From the NCBI RefSeq assembly GCF_003458715.1, contig NZ_QRVI01000002.1:65049-129048 (forward strand): DNA of 64,000 nt, written 5' to 3'. How positions within the stretch are numbered: position 1 is the first letter of the stretch; each line of letters opens with the position of its first letter. Made by a program: the position numbers and the translations under genes. Origin of the DNA: Eubacterium sp. AF22-8LB (GTDB taxonomy: Bacteria; Bacillota_I; Bacilli_A; Erysipelotrichales; Erysipelotrichaceae). Positions 43,185 through 52,309 of the stretch are shown piece by piece. The notes below the pieces were generated by a model. The model was given only the letters and a program-made list of their open reading frames with translations, searched no databases and had not been told where the DNA came from.

Positions 43185-44300
43185 ATGCTTAAACATTTCA
43201 GAGTTAATAATTTTAAGAATTTTAAAGATGACTTAGATATTGATTTTTCAGATGTGAATGGATATAAGTTTTCTCAAGATTGTATTACTAATGATTTGAT
43301 TGGAAAAATGATTATTTATGGTAAAAATGGAAGTGGTAAAACAAATTTAAGTAAAGCTCTTTGTGATTTAAAAGAAACATTAACGATGTCTAATGATATG
43401 AAATCAAACCATTCTTTTATTTCAAATGCGAACTCTAATAACGAGATTACGACTTTTACTTATACCTTCCTATTCAATAATAAGAAAGACAAAGTGGTAT
43501 ATGAATATCAAAAAACAGATTTATTCAATTTAACCAATGAAGTATTAAATATAAATGGAAAAATCATCTATTCTTATGATTTTAATAAGAATAGATTTAT
43601 AGAAAAAAGCGAAGACTATTTTCATAATTCAGATATTTTCTCAATTTATCAAAAAAATACTAATCCATCATTACCATTTGTACGCTGGTTAGTAAATAAT
43701 GGTGCTGTAGAAAAGAGTTCGGTTTTTAACAAGATGTATGAGTATGCAGTAAAAATAACACAAATATTTACTCCTACAACTGCATTGATTCAATTATCAA
43801 GAAATGAATTAGACGAACTTGATCGTAATGTGAATGATTTAGAAGATTTTTTGAATTATATGGGTATTGAATGTAAATTGTCTATGGAAAAACTGCCAGA
43901 TGGTAGTAAAGAGCTTTATTTTGTATTTAAAAATAGAAAAGTAGCCTTCTTAGAGAATGCATCTAGTGGAACATTGTCATTGTTTAATTTTTATATTCGG
44001 TTTTTAATGCCACATAAAGAAAGTTCTATTCTTTATTTTGATGAATTTGATGCCTTTTTTCATTTTGAATTATCTGAAAAAATCATCCAATATATTAAAG
44101 AAAAATATAAAGATTCTTTGGTTATCTTTACTACGCACAACACAAATTTAATGAGTAATAAAATTATGCGTCCTGATACATTGTTCATACTTTCAACAAG
44201 TGGAAAATTAACACCGTTATGCAAAGCGACGGATCGTGAGTTAAGAGAAGGTCATAATCTTGGTAAATTGTATATGAATGGTGAGTTTGATGAAGACTAA
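43185..44300 (+). CDS. AAA15-family ATPase of a two-gene defence-like module
   Basis: A 371-residue SMC/ABC-like ATPase: FRVNNFKNFKDDLDIDF at the start, Walker A YGKNGSGKTNLS (about residues 46-57), a signature-like ENASSGTLSLFNFY and Walker B SSILYFDEFDAFFH, with the THNTNLMSN switch. AAA15 ATPases beside a TOPRIM or RloB-type partner are common phage-defence pairs (OLD, AbiL, PARIS types). The start is the ATG at 43185 after GAGGTGAT. It interrupts the T4SS gene order. Confidence 0.8.
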   Translation: MLKHFRVNNFKNFKDDLDIDFSDVNGYKFSQDCITNDLIGKMIIYGKNGSGKTNLSKALCDLKETLTMSNDMKSNHSFISNANSNNEITTFTYTFLFNNKKDKVVYEYQKTDLFNLTNEVLNINGKIIYSYDFNKNRFIEKSEDYFHNSDIFSIYQKNTNPSLPFVRWLVNNGAVEKSSVFNKMYEYAVKITQIFTPTTALIQLSRNELDELDRNVNDLEDFLNYMGIECKLSMEKLPDGSKELYFVFKNRKVAFLENASSGTLSLFNFYIRFLMPHKESSILYFDEFDAFFHFELSEKIIQYIKEKYKDSLVIFTTHNTNLMSNKIMRPDTLFILSTSGKLTPLCKATDRELREGHNLGKLYMNGEFDED

Positions 44301-45069
44301 AAATATATTATTTATAGTCGAGGGTAAGAATGATGAGCCACGATTTATTGAGCAACTTTTATCAAAATGTTATCCAGCATCAAACTTTAAAATATATTCC
44401 TATGAAGCAAATTTGCATATGCTTGCAAGCAGGTTAGAAAATGATTATTTTGATTTTGAAGAAGATGAATTAGATATATTGCTATTTTTAAAGTCTTACG
44501 AAACAAAACATAAAAAAATCTTTGACTTAAAATATACAGATGTATTTCTAATATTCGACTTCGAGCCTCAGCATCCAGATTTGCATTTTGATACGATTCA
44601 AAAAATGATTCGGTACTTCAATCAATCTGATGAAAGGGGAAAGTTATTCATTAACTATCCGATGATGCAGTCTTATAGACATTTAAAAGCCCTACCTGAT
44701 AATGTTTTTTTGCAGACTAGATTGTATAAACAAGATTTTAAACACTATAAAGAAATAGTATCAAATGAAAGCTTTAATAACGACATTTCAACATACGATT
44801 ACACAACATTCGTAAGTTTAGCATTCCATCATTTAACTAAACTATTATTCATTCAAAATAAAGAGAATCGAGCACCGACAATGGATGATTATGATCATTT
44901 AAATTATGCAAAAATATTTGATATTCAATACGAAAACTTGAAAAACAATTTTATTTGGATAGTTAATACATGTATTTTAATTCTAATTGACTACAAACCA
45001 AAAAATTTCTTTGATCAAATCACAAAACATGAAACATCATTTAAATTACCCTATATCGAGCAGAGTTAA
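44290..45069 (+). CDS. TOPRIM/RloB-like effector partner of the ATPase
   Basis: A 259-residue protein beginning KTKNILFIVEGKNDEPRFIEQ, where VEGKNDE looks like a TOPRIM glutamate motif, and with an acidic pair in DVFLIFDFEPQHPD (about residues 82-95). It is not a clear member of one named family; DUF4435 (PARIS) and RloB (AbiL) are the nearest ideas. It overlaps the ATPase gene by 11 bases, ensuring equal expression. A toxic nuclease kept in check by the ATPase is the likely arrangement, by inference. Confidence 0.6.
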   Translation: MKTKNILFIVEGKNDEPRFIEQLLSKCYPASNFKIYSYEANLHMLASRLENDYFDFEEDELDILLFLKSYETKHKKIFDLKYTDVFLIFDFEPQHPDLHFDTIQKMIRYFNQSDERGKLFINYPMMQSYRHLKALPDNVFLQTRLYKQDFKHYKEIVSNESFNNDISTYDYTTFVSLAFHHLTKLLFIQNKENRAPTMDDYDHLNYAKIFDIQYENLKNNFIWIVNTCILILIDYKPKNFFDQITKHETSFKLPYIEQS

Positions 45070-45080
45070 TCTCTGCTTTT
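45059..45080 (+). terminator. terminator of the defence-like module
   Basis: AGCAGAG and CTCTGCT around TTAAT, with the stop codon inside the loop, followed by TTTT. The next conjugation gene begins 32 bases later. Confidence 0.75.
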
Positions 45081-45111
45081 ATTATGCCATTTTGGAGGAA
45101 AGGAAAATAAC

Positions 45112-45345
45112 ATGAAAGAATATATATTAAATACAATTGTACTAAAAACAGGAGATTCAATTGAAATAGTTGAACCTTCAACTTTACCTATGAAAGATAG
45201 GGTTATGTATAAGTTACAACATGAACAGGATCGAGTTGTGATTTCAAGAGAAAATGGGAAGATGGTGATTCCAATGGAGAATATTATGTTCTCATCATCT
45301 ATCCCTTTGGACATTATTCATGAGGATTTTGATGATGAAGTCTAA
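45112..45345 (+). CDS. small ICE protein of unknown function
   Basis: A 77-residue protein (MKEYILNTIVLKTGDSIEIV...) that looks like a small beta-rich domain. AGGAAAGG precedes the ATG, and it overlaps the prgI start by 11 bases. Function unknown; found at this place in related T4SS operons. Confidence 0.6.
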   Translation: MKEYILNTIVLKTGDSIEIVEPSTLPMKDRVMYKLQHEQDRVVISRENGKMVIPMENIMFSSSIPLDIIHEDFDDEV

Positions 45346-45760
45346 TTTTGAAATTAAGATCAATAAGGAAATACGGGATTATACGGAGAGTATATTTTTT
45401 GGCTTATCTCTTCGACAGAGCATATTCTCTATTATTGCTTGTGGGATAGCTTGTGGTATCTTCTTTTTGTTGAATGATACGCTAGGGACTGAAATAACTA
45501 GCTGGTTATGTATGCTTGGAGCAGCACCATTTGCTGCTTTTGGATTTATAAGATTTCAGGGTATGTATACAGAAGATATTGTTAAGACGGTATTTAATTC
45601 GTTGTTATTATCGTCTAGAGATTTAATCAATAAACCATTTAACTTGTATGATGAGGTTTTTGAGCCAATGATTAAACAATCAAGAAAGGAGTCAATTGTA
45701 CATGATAAAAAGTTACGAAAGATTGAAAAAGCAGAACAAAGAAAGAATAAGAGTGCCTAG
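45335..45760 (+). CDS. prgI: PrgI-family T4SS membrane protein
   Basis: A 141-residue protein with two adjacent transmembrane segments (about 35-55 and 60-80) in the PrgI arrangement: RDYTESIFFGLSLRQSIFS before the first helix, then a basic cytoplasmic tail. PrgI is a conserved partner of VirB4 in Gram-positive conjugation. The ATG at 45335 (or 45332) follows GAGG. It overlaps virB4 by 59 bases. Confidence 0.82.
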   Translation: MKSNFEIKINKEIRDYTESIFFGLSLRQSIFSIIACGIACGIFFLLNDTLGTEITSWLCMLGAAPFAAFGFIRFQGMYTEDIVKTVFNSLLLSSRDLINKPFNLYDEVFEPMIKQSRKESIVHDKKLRKIEKAEQRKNKSA

Positions 45761-48038
45761 GACAGTGCAGGATACCATCCCAGTAGATTCAGTCTATAAG
45801 GATGGTATTTTTCGTTCTGGAAACAGATACACAAAGAGTTATAGGTTTTTGGATATTAATTATAAGATTGCATCAGGAGAAGATAAAAATAATTTATTTC
45901 TAACATATAGTGATCTACTAAATTCTTTTGATCCATCTGTAATGACGAAAATTACCATTAATAATCGAAAAGTTGATATCAAAAAATTTAAAGAAGATAT
46001 TTTAATTCCATTAAAAGAGGATGGATTGGATAAGTACAGAGTTGAATATAACGAGATGTTATTGTCCAAATTAGCAGAAGGTGATGATATTATCCAGGAA
46101 AAATATATTACAGTTACAGTTTTTAAAAGTAACATAGAAGAAGCTAGATTTACTTTTTCTCGTATAACTGCAGAATTTTCAACTTTATTTTCTAGACTTG
46201 GAAGTTCTTGTATTGAATTGGATGCAGAAGAACGTTTAAAGATATTACATGATTTTTATCGAAGTGAAACAGAGGAATTCCAATTAGATCTATCCGATTT
46301 AGCTAGGAAAGGACATTATTTTAAAGATTTAATTACTCCAAGAATGTGCAAATACCACAATAAGTATTTTGAGTTTGACGGTAAATATGGTCGTGTTCTT
46401 TATTTAAATAATTATCCTGGATTTCTAAAGGATGAATTTGTATCGGAGTTGTGTGATTTGAATAAAAATTTGATGTATTCAATGGATATTATTACAGTGC
46501 CCACAGATGAAGCAGTTCGAGAAGTGGAAAATAAATTTCTTGGTGTTGAAAAGAATATTACAGATTGGCAAATGAAGCAGAATCGTAATAACAACTTTTC
46601 AGCAATCATTCCATATGATATGGAATTGCAACGCAAAGAGTGTAAGGAGTTCCTGGATGATTTAATTGTACGAGATCAAAGAATGATGCTTTGTAACATT
46701 ACGGTTGTACATTTAGCTGATTCTATTGAAGAATTGAATAAGGATACAGAAACATTGAAGGCAGTAGCTCGTAAATATGTTTGTGAACTGGAAACTTTGT
46801 ATTTTTCAAAAAGGCAATTAGATGGTCTACAAACAGTATTGCCAATAGGAGTCAACAAATTAAATATCACGCGTACTTTATTAACCGAAAGTGCGGCTGT
46901 ATTCATTCCTTTTAGAGCACATGAGATTATGCAAAAGGGTGGGGTTTGGTTTGGCCAAAATGCGATTACAAACAATCCTATTCTTTGTAACAAGGCATTG
47001 CTTCAAAATCCTAACTCTTTCTTTTTTGGTATTCCAGGATCCGGGAAATCATTCTTAACAAAAGAAGAAATTGAATTCTTGATCTTATCTACAGATGATG
47101 ACATTATCATTGCAGATCCAGAAGGAGAATATGATTCCATAATCAATGCTTTAGGTGGACAGATCATACGTATTAGTACAAATAGTACGGATTATATTAA
47201 TGCAATGGAAATGGTAGAGGGATATGGCGATAGTGGAAACTCAATTGCCGATAAATCTCAATTTTTGATGTCTGTATTTGAAAATTTAGATGCTAATCAT
47301 GGCGGTATTACACCAATTGACAGATCTATTATCGATAGATGTGTAACGCTAGTTTACCAGGAAGCAAAAACCAATGGCTATGTACCAACGTTAAAACATC
47401 TTTATAAAAAGTTATTGGAACAAAATGAACCAGAAGCTAAATCTTTAGCTATTAAACTAGAATTATTTACAAATGGATCATTAAATATATTTGCTCATGA
47501 AACGAATGTAGATATCAAGTCTAGAATTTTATCGTTTAACATTTTTAATTTGGGAAAACAATTAAAAACATTAGGCCTATTGGTAATTACAGATGCCATT
47601 ATCAATCGTGTGAATGAAAACTGGAGAAAAGGGAAACGTACTCATATCTTCATTGATGAGATTCATGTTATTTTTGAGAATGAAGAAAGTGCAACATTCT
47701 TTGCCTCGGCCTGGAGGCAGTTCCGTAAAAGAGATGCATATCCTACAGGGATTACACAGAATGTTAAATATTTATTATCGTCTCAGCAAGGAATTAGTAT
47801 GTTATCCAATTCTGAATTTATTGTCATGTTGAATCAATCGGCAAACGATAGAGAAGATTTAGCTAAATTGTTAAATATCTCAGAGGAACAGATGAGCTAT
47901 ATTACAAATGCTCCTATAGGCTGTGGATTGATTAAGTATGGTGGATCTATAGTTCCATTTGTAAATAAGATGCCAAAAGGATTGTTGTATGATTTAAATA
48001 CTACAAGGCCAGGAGATAAAAAAATAATTGTCCAATAA
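45702..48038 (+). CDS. virB4: VirB4/TraE conjugation ATPase
   Basis: A 778-residue ATPase that powers the type IV secretion channel. Walker A is GIPGSGKSF (about 447-455), Walker B lies in THIFIDEIHVIFEN (about 645-658), and the N-terminal half has the TraE/VirB4 fold. The ATG at 45702 is 10 bases after AAAGGAG; a TTG at 45696 is an alternative start. Confidence 0.92.
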   Translation: MIKSYERLKKQNKERIRVPRTVQDTIPVDSVYKDGIFRSGNRYTKSYRFLDINYKIASGEDKNNLFLTYSDLLNSFDPSVMTKITINNRKVDIKKFKEDILIPLKEDGLDKYRVEYNEMLLSKLAEGDDIIQEKYITVTVFKSNIEEARFTFSRITAEFSTLFSRLGSSCIELDAEERLKILHDFYRSETEEFQLDLSDLARKGHYFKDLITPRMCKYHNKYFEFDGKYGRVLYLNNYPGFLKDEFVSELCDLNKNLMYSMDIITVPTDEAVREVENKFLGVEKNITDWQMKQNRNNNFSAIIPYDMELQRKECKEFLDDLIVRDQRMMLCNITVVHLADSIEELNKDTETLKAVARKYVCELETLYFSKRQLDGLQTVLPIGVNKLNITRTLLTESAAVFIPFRAHEIMQKGGVWFGQNAITNNPILCNKALLQNPNSFFFGIPGSGKSFLTKEEIEFLILSTDDDIIIADPEGEYDSIINALGGQIIRISTNSTDYINAMEMVEGYGDSGNSIADKSQFLMSVFENLDANHGGITPIDRSIIDRCVTLVYQEAKTNGYVPTLKHLYKKLLEQNEPEAKSLAIKLELFTNGSLNIFAHETNVDIKSRILSFNIFNLGKQLKTLGLLVITDAIINRVNENWRKGKRTHIFIDEIHVIFENEESATFFASAWRQFRKRDAYPTGITQNVKYLLSSQQGISMLSNSEFIVMLNQSANDREDLAKLLNISEEQMSYITNAPIGCGLIKYGGSIVPFVNKMPKGLLYDLNTTRPGDKKIIVQ

Positions 48039-48045
48039 AATACAA

Positions 48046-48085
48046 AAGACTCATTAAAAAATTAGATTTAATGAGTCTTGTTTAT
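48046..48085 (+). terminator. terminator after virB4
   Basis: AAGACTCATTAAA and TTTAATGAGTCTT form a 13-bp stem with an 8-base loop; the trailing T run is broken (GTTTAT). The next gene starts 115 bases later. Confidence 0.7.
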
Positions 48086-48200
48086 ATATAAAATGTTGAG
48101 GTATCAGCTAATTCAGAACAAGATATTTTCGAATACATCAACTAAGTTTTGGGACAATTAAAGTAAGCAAGTATTAAAGATGTTAAAGGAGTTGATGTAG

Positions 48201-49682
48201 ATGAAAGCTATAAAGACAAAACAGAAAGTACTATCCATAAAAACAAAGGATGTTAAAGGGAATGTGAATCATTTTATTAAGCAGCAAACTATTCACATAA
48301 GAAATAAGGAAGAAGATAAAAAGGTAGAACAGTCTGTTAAAACAAATCCGAACGTACAAGCTACGAATAACGTTAGTGAAGTTGCTAAGCAGACGTTTAT
48401 AGAATCAAAGCAGCGTGCTACAAAATTTATTAAACATAAGCATAGAGAGCATAAGTTTAAAACTGCAGATAAGAAGGCAATGAGTGAATCTATTCCGGTA
48501 CACAATCAAAGAATTACTTATGTATCTAAGGCAAAGCATCATGTTGTAAACAAAATAAATATTTCTAAGATTAAACAAACAGCGGATAAAGTAGTAACAC
48601 AACCGGCTATTAAGAGTACAAATAGAGTAATAAAAACATCCATAGAAGTGGTCAAGAAGAGTGTATCAGCGATGAATACACTTTTTTCTTTTGGAACGGG
48701 ATTGATTTTATTACTTGTTGTTACTTTATTTATTGGAACATTTAGTGTGCTGGCACAGGATGGTGGATCAAATAGTGAAATTGTTTCTTTAAGTGAAGAA
48801 GTCATTGCGTATGAAGATACAATTCGAAAATATGCAAAAGAATATGATATTGAGGATTATGTCACCTTATTACAGGCAATTATGATGCAGGAGTCAGGAG
48901 GAAAAGGCAATGATCCAATGCAGGCAAGTGAGTCAGGGTATAATACAAAATATCCTAGAGTACCTAATGGAATTACGGACCCTGAGTATTCTATTGAAGT
49001 GGGAACACATACTTTTTCAGATTGTTTAAAGAAAGCAAAAGTAAAGGATTCATCCGATACGGAACGTATATATTTGGCTTTGCAGGGATATAATTACGGC
49101 TCTGGCTATATTGAATGGGCAATTCGTAATTTTGGTGGATATTCTAAATATAATGCACAACAGTTTTCTGATAATAAAAAACAAGAGTTAAATGTATCCG
49201 GCTATGGGGATCCTTCTTACGTTGATCACGTTATGAGATATGTAGGGATCACTTTTAGAGGTGGTACAAATCCTAATTTTAATAATCTAGAAGCCTGGGT
49301 GACAAGGAATCCTTATGCACAGGCTGGATTATATGGACAATGTACATGGTTTGCTTGGGGAAGATTTTATGAATTATATGGATATGATCCGGGCTTTAGC
49401 GGTGATGGAAGCAGTTGTGTTAAGGAATTGATAGCAGCACATCCAGACAAATTTGAACGATCTTCTTCGCCAAAAGCCGGTGCAGTGTTCTCTGCTATTG
49501 GACATAATCATGTTGGCATAGTCATTGCAGTAAAAGACAATACATTAACTGTTCAAGAAGGTAATCTTGATGGTATTACAAATACATTTCAAGATGCAAA
49601 AAAGGATTGGCAAACAAAATCCTATACGTTAGATCAATTAAGATCTATATATGGTGGAGTGGTGTTTGCTAACCCAAAGTAA
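48201..49682 (+). CDS. lysozyme-like + CHAP cell-wall hydrolase of the T4SS
   Basis: A 493-residue bifunctional hydrolase: a basic cytoplasmic N-terminal tail (about 1-160), one transmembrane segment (about 162-185), a lysozyme-like domain (about 210-345, with LLQAIMMQESGGKGNDPMQAS holding the catalytic Glu) and a C-terminal CHAP amidase/endopeptidase domain (about 370-493, GQCTWFAWGR with Cys and GHNHVGIVI with His). It opens peptidoglycan for the mating channel, like CwlT/PrgK. AAAGGAG precedes the ATG. Confidence 0.9.
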   Translation: MKAIKTKQKVLSIKTKDVKGNVNHFIKQQTIHIRNKEEDKKVEQSVKTNPNVQATNNVSEVAKQTFIESKQRATKFIKHKHREHKFKTADKKAMSESIPVHNQRITYVSKAKHHVVNKINISKIKQTADKVVTQPAIKSTNRVIKTSIEVVKKSVSAMNTLFSFGTGLILLLVVTLFIGTFSVLAQDGGSNSEIVSLSEEVIAYEDTIRKYAKEYDIEDYVTLLQAIMMQESGGKGNDPMQASESGYNTKYPRVPNGITDPEYSIEVGTHTFSDCLKKAKVKDSSDTERIYLALQGYNYGSGYIEWAIRNFGGYSKYNAQQFSDNKKQELNVSGYGDPSYVDHVMRYVGITFRGGTNPNFNNLEAWVTRNPYAQAGLYGQCTWFAWGRFYELYGYDPGFSGDGSSCVKELIAAHPDKFERSSSPKAGAVFSAIGHNHVGIVIAVKDNTLTVQEGNLDGITNTFQDAKKDWQTKSYTLDQLRSIYGGVVFANPK

Positions 49683-50108
49683 AAGTGGCGGGAAATTATC
49701 ATCTCCAAATATTTTATTTACAAGTATATTTTAAATGATGAAAAACTATTGTTACTAAAATTATTAACATTTAAGAAAATTTATGGTAGATAATGAATAA
49801 GCTAAGTCCTGAAGATAAGATGAGGGTTAGAAAAACAATGGATTTAGAGGGAAATAAAAACAGTCGAAATAGGTGAAAAAAAGCACCTGGCAAATGCTAG
49901 GTGCATTCTTTGACAAATGGTGATCTCAGTAGGAATCGAAAAGCGATTTTGTTTAGAGTGGATTTTATTGTTGTTTCTGCTTTATATAAAGCTGCAATAA
50001 TTCAATAAAATGCAAAAATCCTATAGTTTTTATCTGCTTTTGAAAATTTTTTGATAAAATTTTGCAATCAAAAAAAGAAATCTAGTAACTGATTGAAACT
50101 ACGTAATT
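49683..50108. other. intergenic region at the end of the transfer operon
   Basis: Contains a terminator (GCACCTGGC/GCTAGGTGC, 49883-49911, then TTCTTT) on the plus strand and possibly a 27-codon ORF at 49793-49876 (begins MNKLSPEDKMRVRKTMD) with only a weak ribosome binding site. Nothing else recognised. The minus-strand regulator gene ends at its right border. Confidence 0.45.
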
Positions 50109-51407
50109 TCAAAGTAGAGATGTTTTAAAGTTTAATTTATCTTCATTATTAAGTTTGATATCTTTTAAAATATTAATCATCATTTCTTTATCATGTGCTT
50201 CTTCATAGTAATCCAAAATAAAATTTTGAATTAATGGAATATCTTCATAATTACTATTTTTCAGGAGTGATTTGTAATAAATGTTAATTTTTGTTTCAAA
50301 ATCATTGTTTTTGTTTTGAATTTTAGCACTTATTGCTTCAATAAATGGAATATAAAAATGATCACATTCTTTGATTACTTTAGAACATTCGTTAAGTGCA
50401 TTGAGAGGTTTGTTTAATTTATATAAAGAAAATGGAATGAAATAGCATAAATCTGGTGATGGATCACCAGCATCTTTAGCTAAGTTGGTATAATGAATAC
50501 ATTCTTCATAGTTCTGACTTAATAAGGCATTCCAAGCTAAGTTATGATAGATTTGATCTTGACAATAATTGAAAGTACCATTATTGGTTGAAGAAAGAAT
50601 GTTGAGAAGTTTTTTCTTCGATTCGTCAAACATATGCATGTTTGTTAAAGTTATGCATTCAAACATATCGATAGTTATTAAACGGCTATAGTTGTTATAT
50701 TGTCTTAATAAAGGCTTACATTCAATACATTTTTCATATGCAATGATATATTTGTTTAATTCTGAATATACGCTTACTAATTGAAAAGTGTTCATGGCAT
50801 TTACAGAGGAGTTAGGTGAACATAATTGATTAGATTTTTTAAAATAATCTAATGCAATGGAATTTGTGGAAACACTACGTTTGTAGAAAATACCAAGGAA
50901 ACAATAATAAATAGATAGCTCATCATTTTGTAGGCAATCAATATGAGTATCTATAATATTTTTGATTTCAATTATTTTAGAATTATCCCTTTGAATTCTT
51001 AGATAATAAAATATTTTAATAATCAAACAAACAAAAAAACCATATGAATTTGATAAAATAGATTCTTGATTATCAAAGTTTTCACATAATTGTTGAATTG
51101 AATCATTTTGTTCTAAAAAGAAAAAATCAAACAATGTGAATAATGTTTTCCTTGATTGGTGCCATAATTCTATATCTGTATTAAATTGTAAATGAAGCAA
51201 GTGATTTAACTGTATGTATAAACCGTCTGGAAAATGTCTTTTCCCATTTTCTAATTCACTCAAGAATCCTTTGTTCATTCGTAATTGTTTAGCAAAATTG
51301 GATAAAGAAATGTTCTGCTGCATGCGGTGAAATCTATAAAAAGCACCCATGATGTGTTCAGATGTGATTAATTTTAGAGTGAAATGCTTTGTATTTTGAA
51401 ATGACAT
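50109..51407 (-). CDS. HTH + TPR regulator, RRNPP/Qsr-like
   Basis: A 432-residue protein with an N-terminal XRE HTH (about 18-75, MQQNISLSNFAKQLRMNKGFLSELENGKRHFP) followed by about 350 residues of helical repeats consistent with TPRs (LDYFKKSNQL, CIHYTNLAKDAG, ALNECSKVIKEC). The length and layout match the clostridial Qsr type of RRNPP regulators, which bind short imported peptides. It lies on the opposite strand at the head of the biosynthetic cluster, with a secreted peptide gene 590 bases away. Control of the cluster by a peptide signal is the inference. Confidence 0.75.
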   Translation of the reverse strand: MSFQNTKHFTLKLITSEHIMGAFYRFHRMQQNISLSNFAKQLRMNKGFLSELENGKRHFPDGLYIQLNHLLHLQFNTDIELWHQSRKTLFTLFDFFFLEQNDSIQQLCENFDNQESILSNSYGFFVCLIIKIFYYLRIQRDNSKIIEIKNIIDTHIDCLQNDELSIYYCFLGIFYKRSVSTNSIALDYFKKSNQLCSPNSSVNAMNTFQLVSVYSELNKYIIAYEKCIECKPLLRQYNNYSRLITIDMFECITLTNMHMFDESKKKLLNILSSTNNGTFNYCQDQIYHNLAWNALLSQNYEECIHYTNLAKDAGDPSPDLCYFIPFSLYKLNKPLNALNECSKVIKECDHFYIPFIEAISAKIQNKNNDFETKINIYYKSLLKNSNYEDIPLIQNFILDYYEEAHDKEMMINILKDIKLNNEDKLNFKTSLL

Positions 51408-51428
51408 GATTTTCTCCTTATGGTGTTA

Positions 51429-51457
51429 ATTATCACATGTCATTTTAATGGTTTCAA
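51429..51457 (-). promoter_or_regulatory. promoter of the HTH-TPR regulator
   Basis: On the minus strand TTGAAA (-35) and GATAAT (-10) are spaced by 17 bases, 21 bases upstream of the start codon, in the gap to the XRE gene. GTGTTAATTATCAC overlapping the -10 is a near-palindrome. Confidence 0.65.
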
Positions 51458-51465
51458 GCAAAATA

Positions 51466-51819
51466 TTACTTTCTTAACTTTTTTAAATTTACAATCATTT
51501 GTATTATGAAACGTTGTTCATCTAAAGTGAAGTTTTGCATTTCGCTAAGCGTAGAATAATTTTCATAGATTAGTTTTTTAATCTCGTTATTTACATCGAT
51601 TGTTGTTCTTGATGTTGTGCGATTTAGAATGAAATCGGTACTTACATGAAAATAATCAGATAGTTTTCGCAAAATGTCGTCTGGAATTCTCCTCTTACCA
51701 GTCTCCATTTTGCCTATTGCTTGTTGGGACATCCCCACCACTTCACCAAGATTTTTTTGAGTGATTCCATACTCATCTCTAAGAATTTTTATGTTATTTG
51801 TTTTATCTTTGTTATCCAT
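51466..51819 (-). CDS. XRE-family transcription regulator
   Basis: A 117-residue protein: a standard XRE helix-turn-helix (about 10-65; KILRDEYGITQKNLGEVVGM then QQAIGKMETGKRRIPDD) and a short helical tail. It probably represses its own promoter and that of the divergent peptide gene through the palindromes at 51853-51914. Confidence 0.82.
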   Translation of the reverse strand: MDNKDKTNNIKILRDEYGITQKNLGEVVGMSQQAIGKMETGKRRIPDDILRKLSDYFHVSTDFILNRTTSRTTIDVNNEIKKLIYENYSTLSEMQNFTLDEQRFIIQMIVNLKKLRK

Positions 51820-51852
51820 ACCAAAATTCTATAGCAACATGAACTGAGAAAT

Positions 51853-51914
51853 AATACAAATGGATGTATTGAAAGTACAAATAGATTTAATATATACATC
51901 GTATAGATGTATAT
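51853..51914. promoter_or_regulatory. paired inverted repeats in the divergent regulator/peptide promoter
   Basis: AATACA-6-TGTATT (51853-51870) and ATATACATC-5-GATGTATAT (51892-51914) are perfect inverted repeats, both containing the GATGTAT word. They lie between the XRE gene and the peptide gene and are the best operator candidates for the XRE or HTH-TPR protein. Confidence 0.6.
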
Positions 51915-51993
51915 CCACTAAAGTTAGTAAACGAGAAAGCTAGATATTTTTTTCTTATTTGATAATATTTACGAAAAGAAAGTGGGGAAAGTT

Positions 51994-52176
51994 ATGAAAA
52001 AATTATTAACAGTATTATGTTTAATTTTATTGTTATTTGCAATTATGCCGATTGGTGCAGAGGAAACTGAAAGTGCTGGAAATAGTAATGAAAAAAATTC
52101 TGAATCAAAAAATAACAATTCATCAGATGAAGATGAAGGTATCGAATTATGTGGTGGTGGATGGATCAAAGAATAA
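51994..52176 (+). CDS. secreted 60-residue peptide, candidate signalling pre-peptide
   Basis: A signal sequence (MKKLLTVLCLILLLFAIMPI, about 1-22) is followed by a Ser/Asn/Glu/Asp-rich linker and the C terminus GIELCGGGWIKE. Exported small proteins whose last residues become the signal are the rule for RRNPP regulators; the conserved-looking end with Cys-Gly-Gly-Gly-Trp is the candidate pheromone. A bacteriocin-like role is the alternative. GTGGGGAAAG lies before the ATG at 51994, and a terminator follows. Confidence 0.6.
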   Translation: MKKLLTVLCLILLLFAIMPIGAEETESAGNSNEKNSESKNNNSSDEDEGIELCGGGWIKE

Positions 52177-52180
52177 TGTT

Positions 52181-52212
52181 AAGCAATTGGTTTAATTACT
52201 AATTGCTTTTTT
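52181..52212 (+). terminator. terminator after the peptide gene
   Basis: AAGCAATT and AATTGCTT (8 bp) flank a 12-base loop and are followed by TTTTTT. Confidence 0.8.
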
Positions 52213-52309
52213 ATATCTAAAAAGGTGTTAGTAAACACGAGTGTATTTACAAATTGGATTCTTAGTACCATAATTACTGCAAAAATAACAAGGAGGTGAA
52301 AAGAAGATC

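Noticed and set aside
48201..49682. Phage endolysin
   Set aside because: The membrane segment, basic cytoplasmic tail and place after virB4 fit the T4SS hydrolase (CwlT/PrgK type) better; no phage structural genes are near.
50109..52176. Lysogeny-type repressor pair controlling the ICE
   Set aside because: Possible for the small XRE protein, but the 432-residue helical-repeat regulator and adjacent secreted peptide fit an RRNPP system better. Not fully excluded.
52213..52309. SAM riboswitch before the MetK paralogue
   Set aside because: The 97 bases between terminator and start show no multi-stem leader or terminator; too short for SAM-I.
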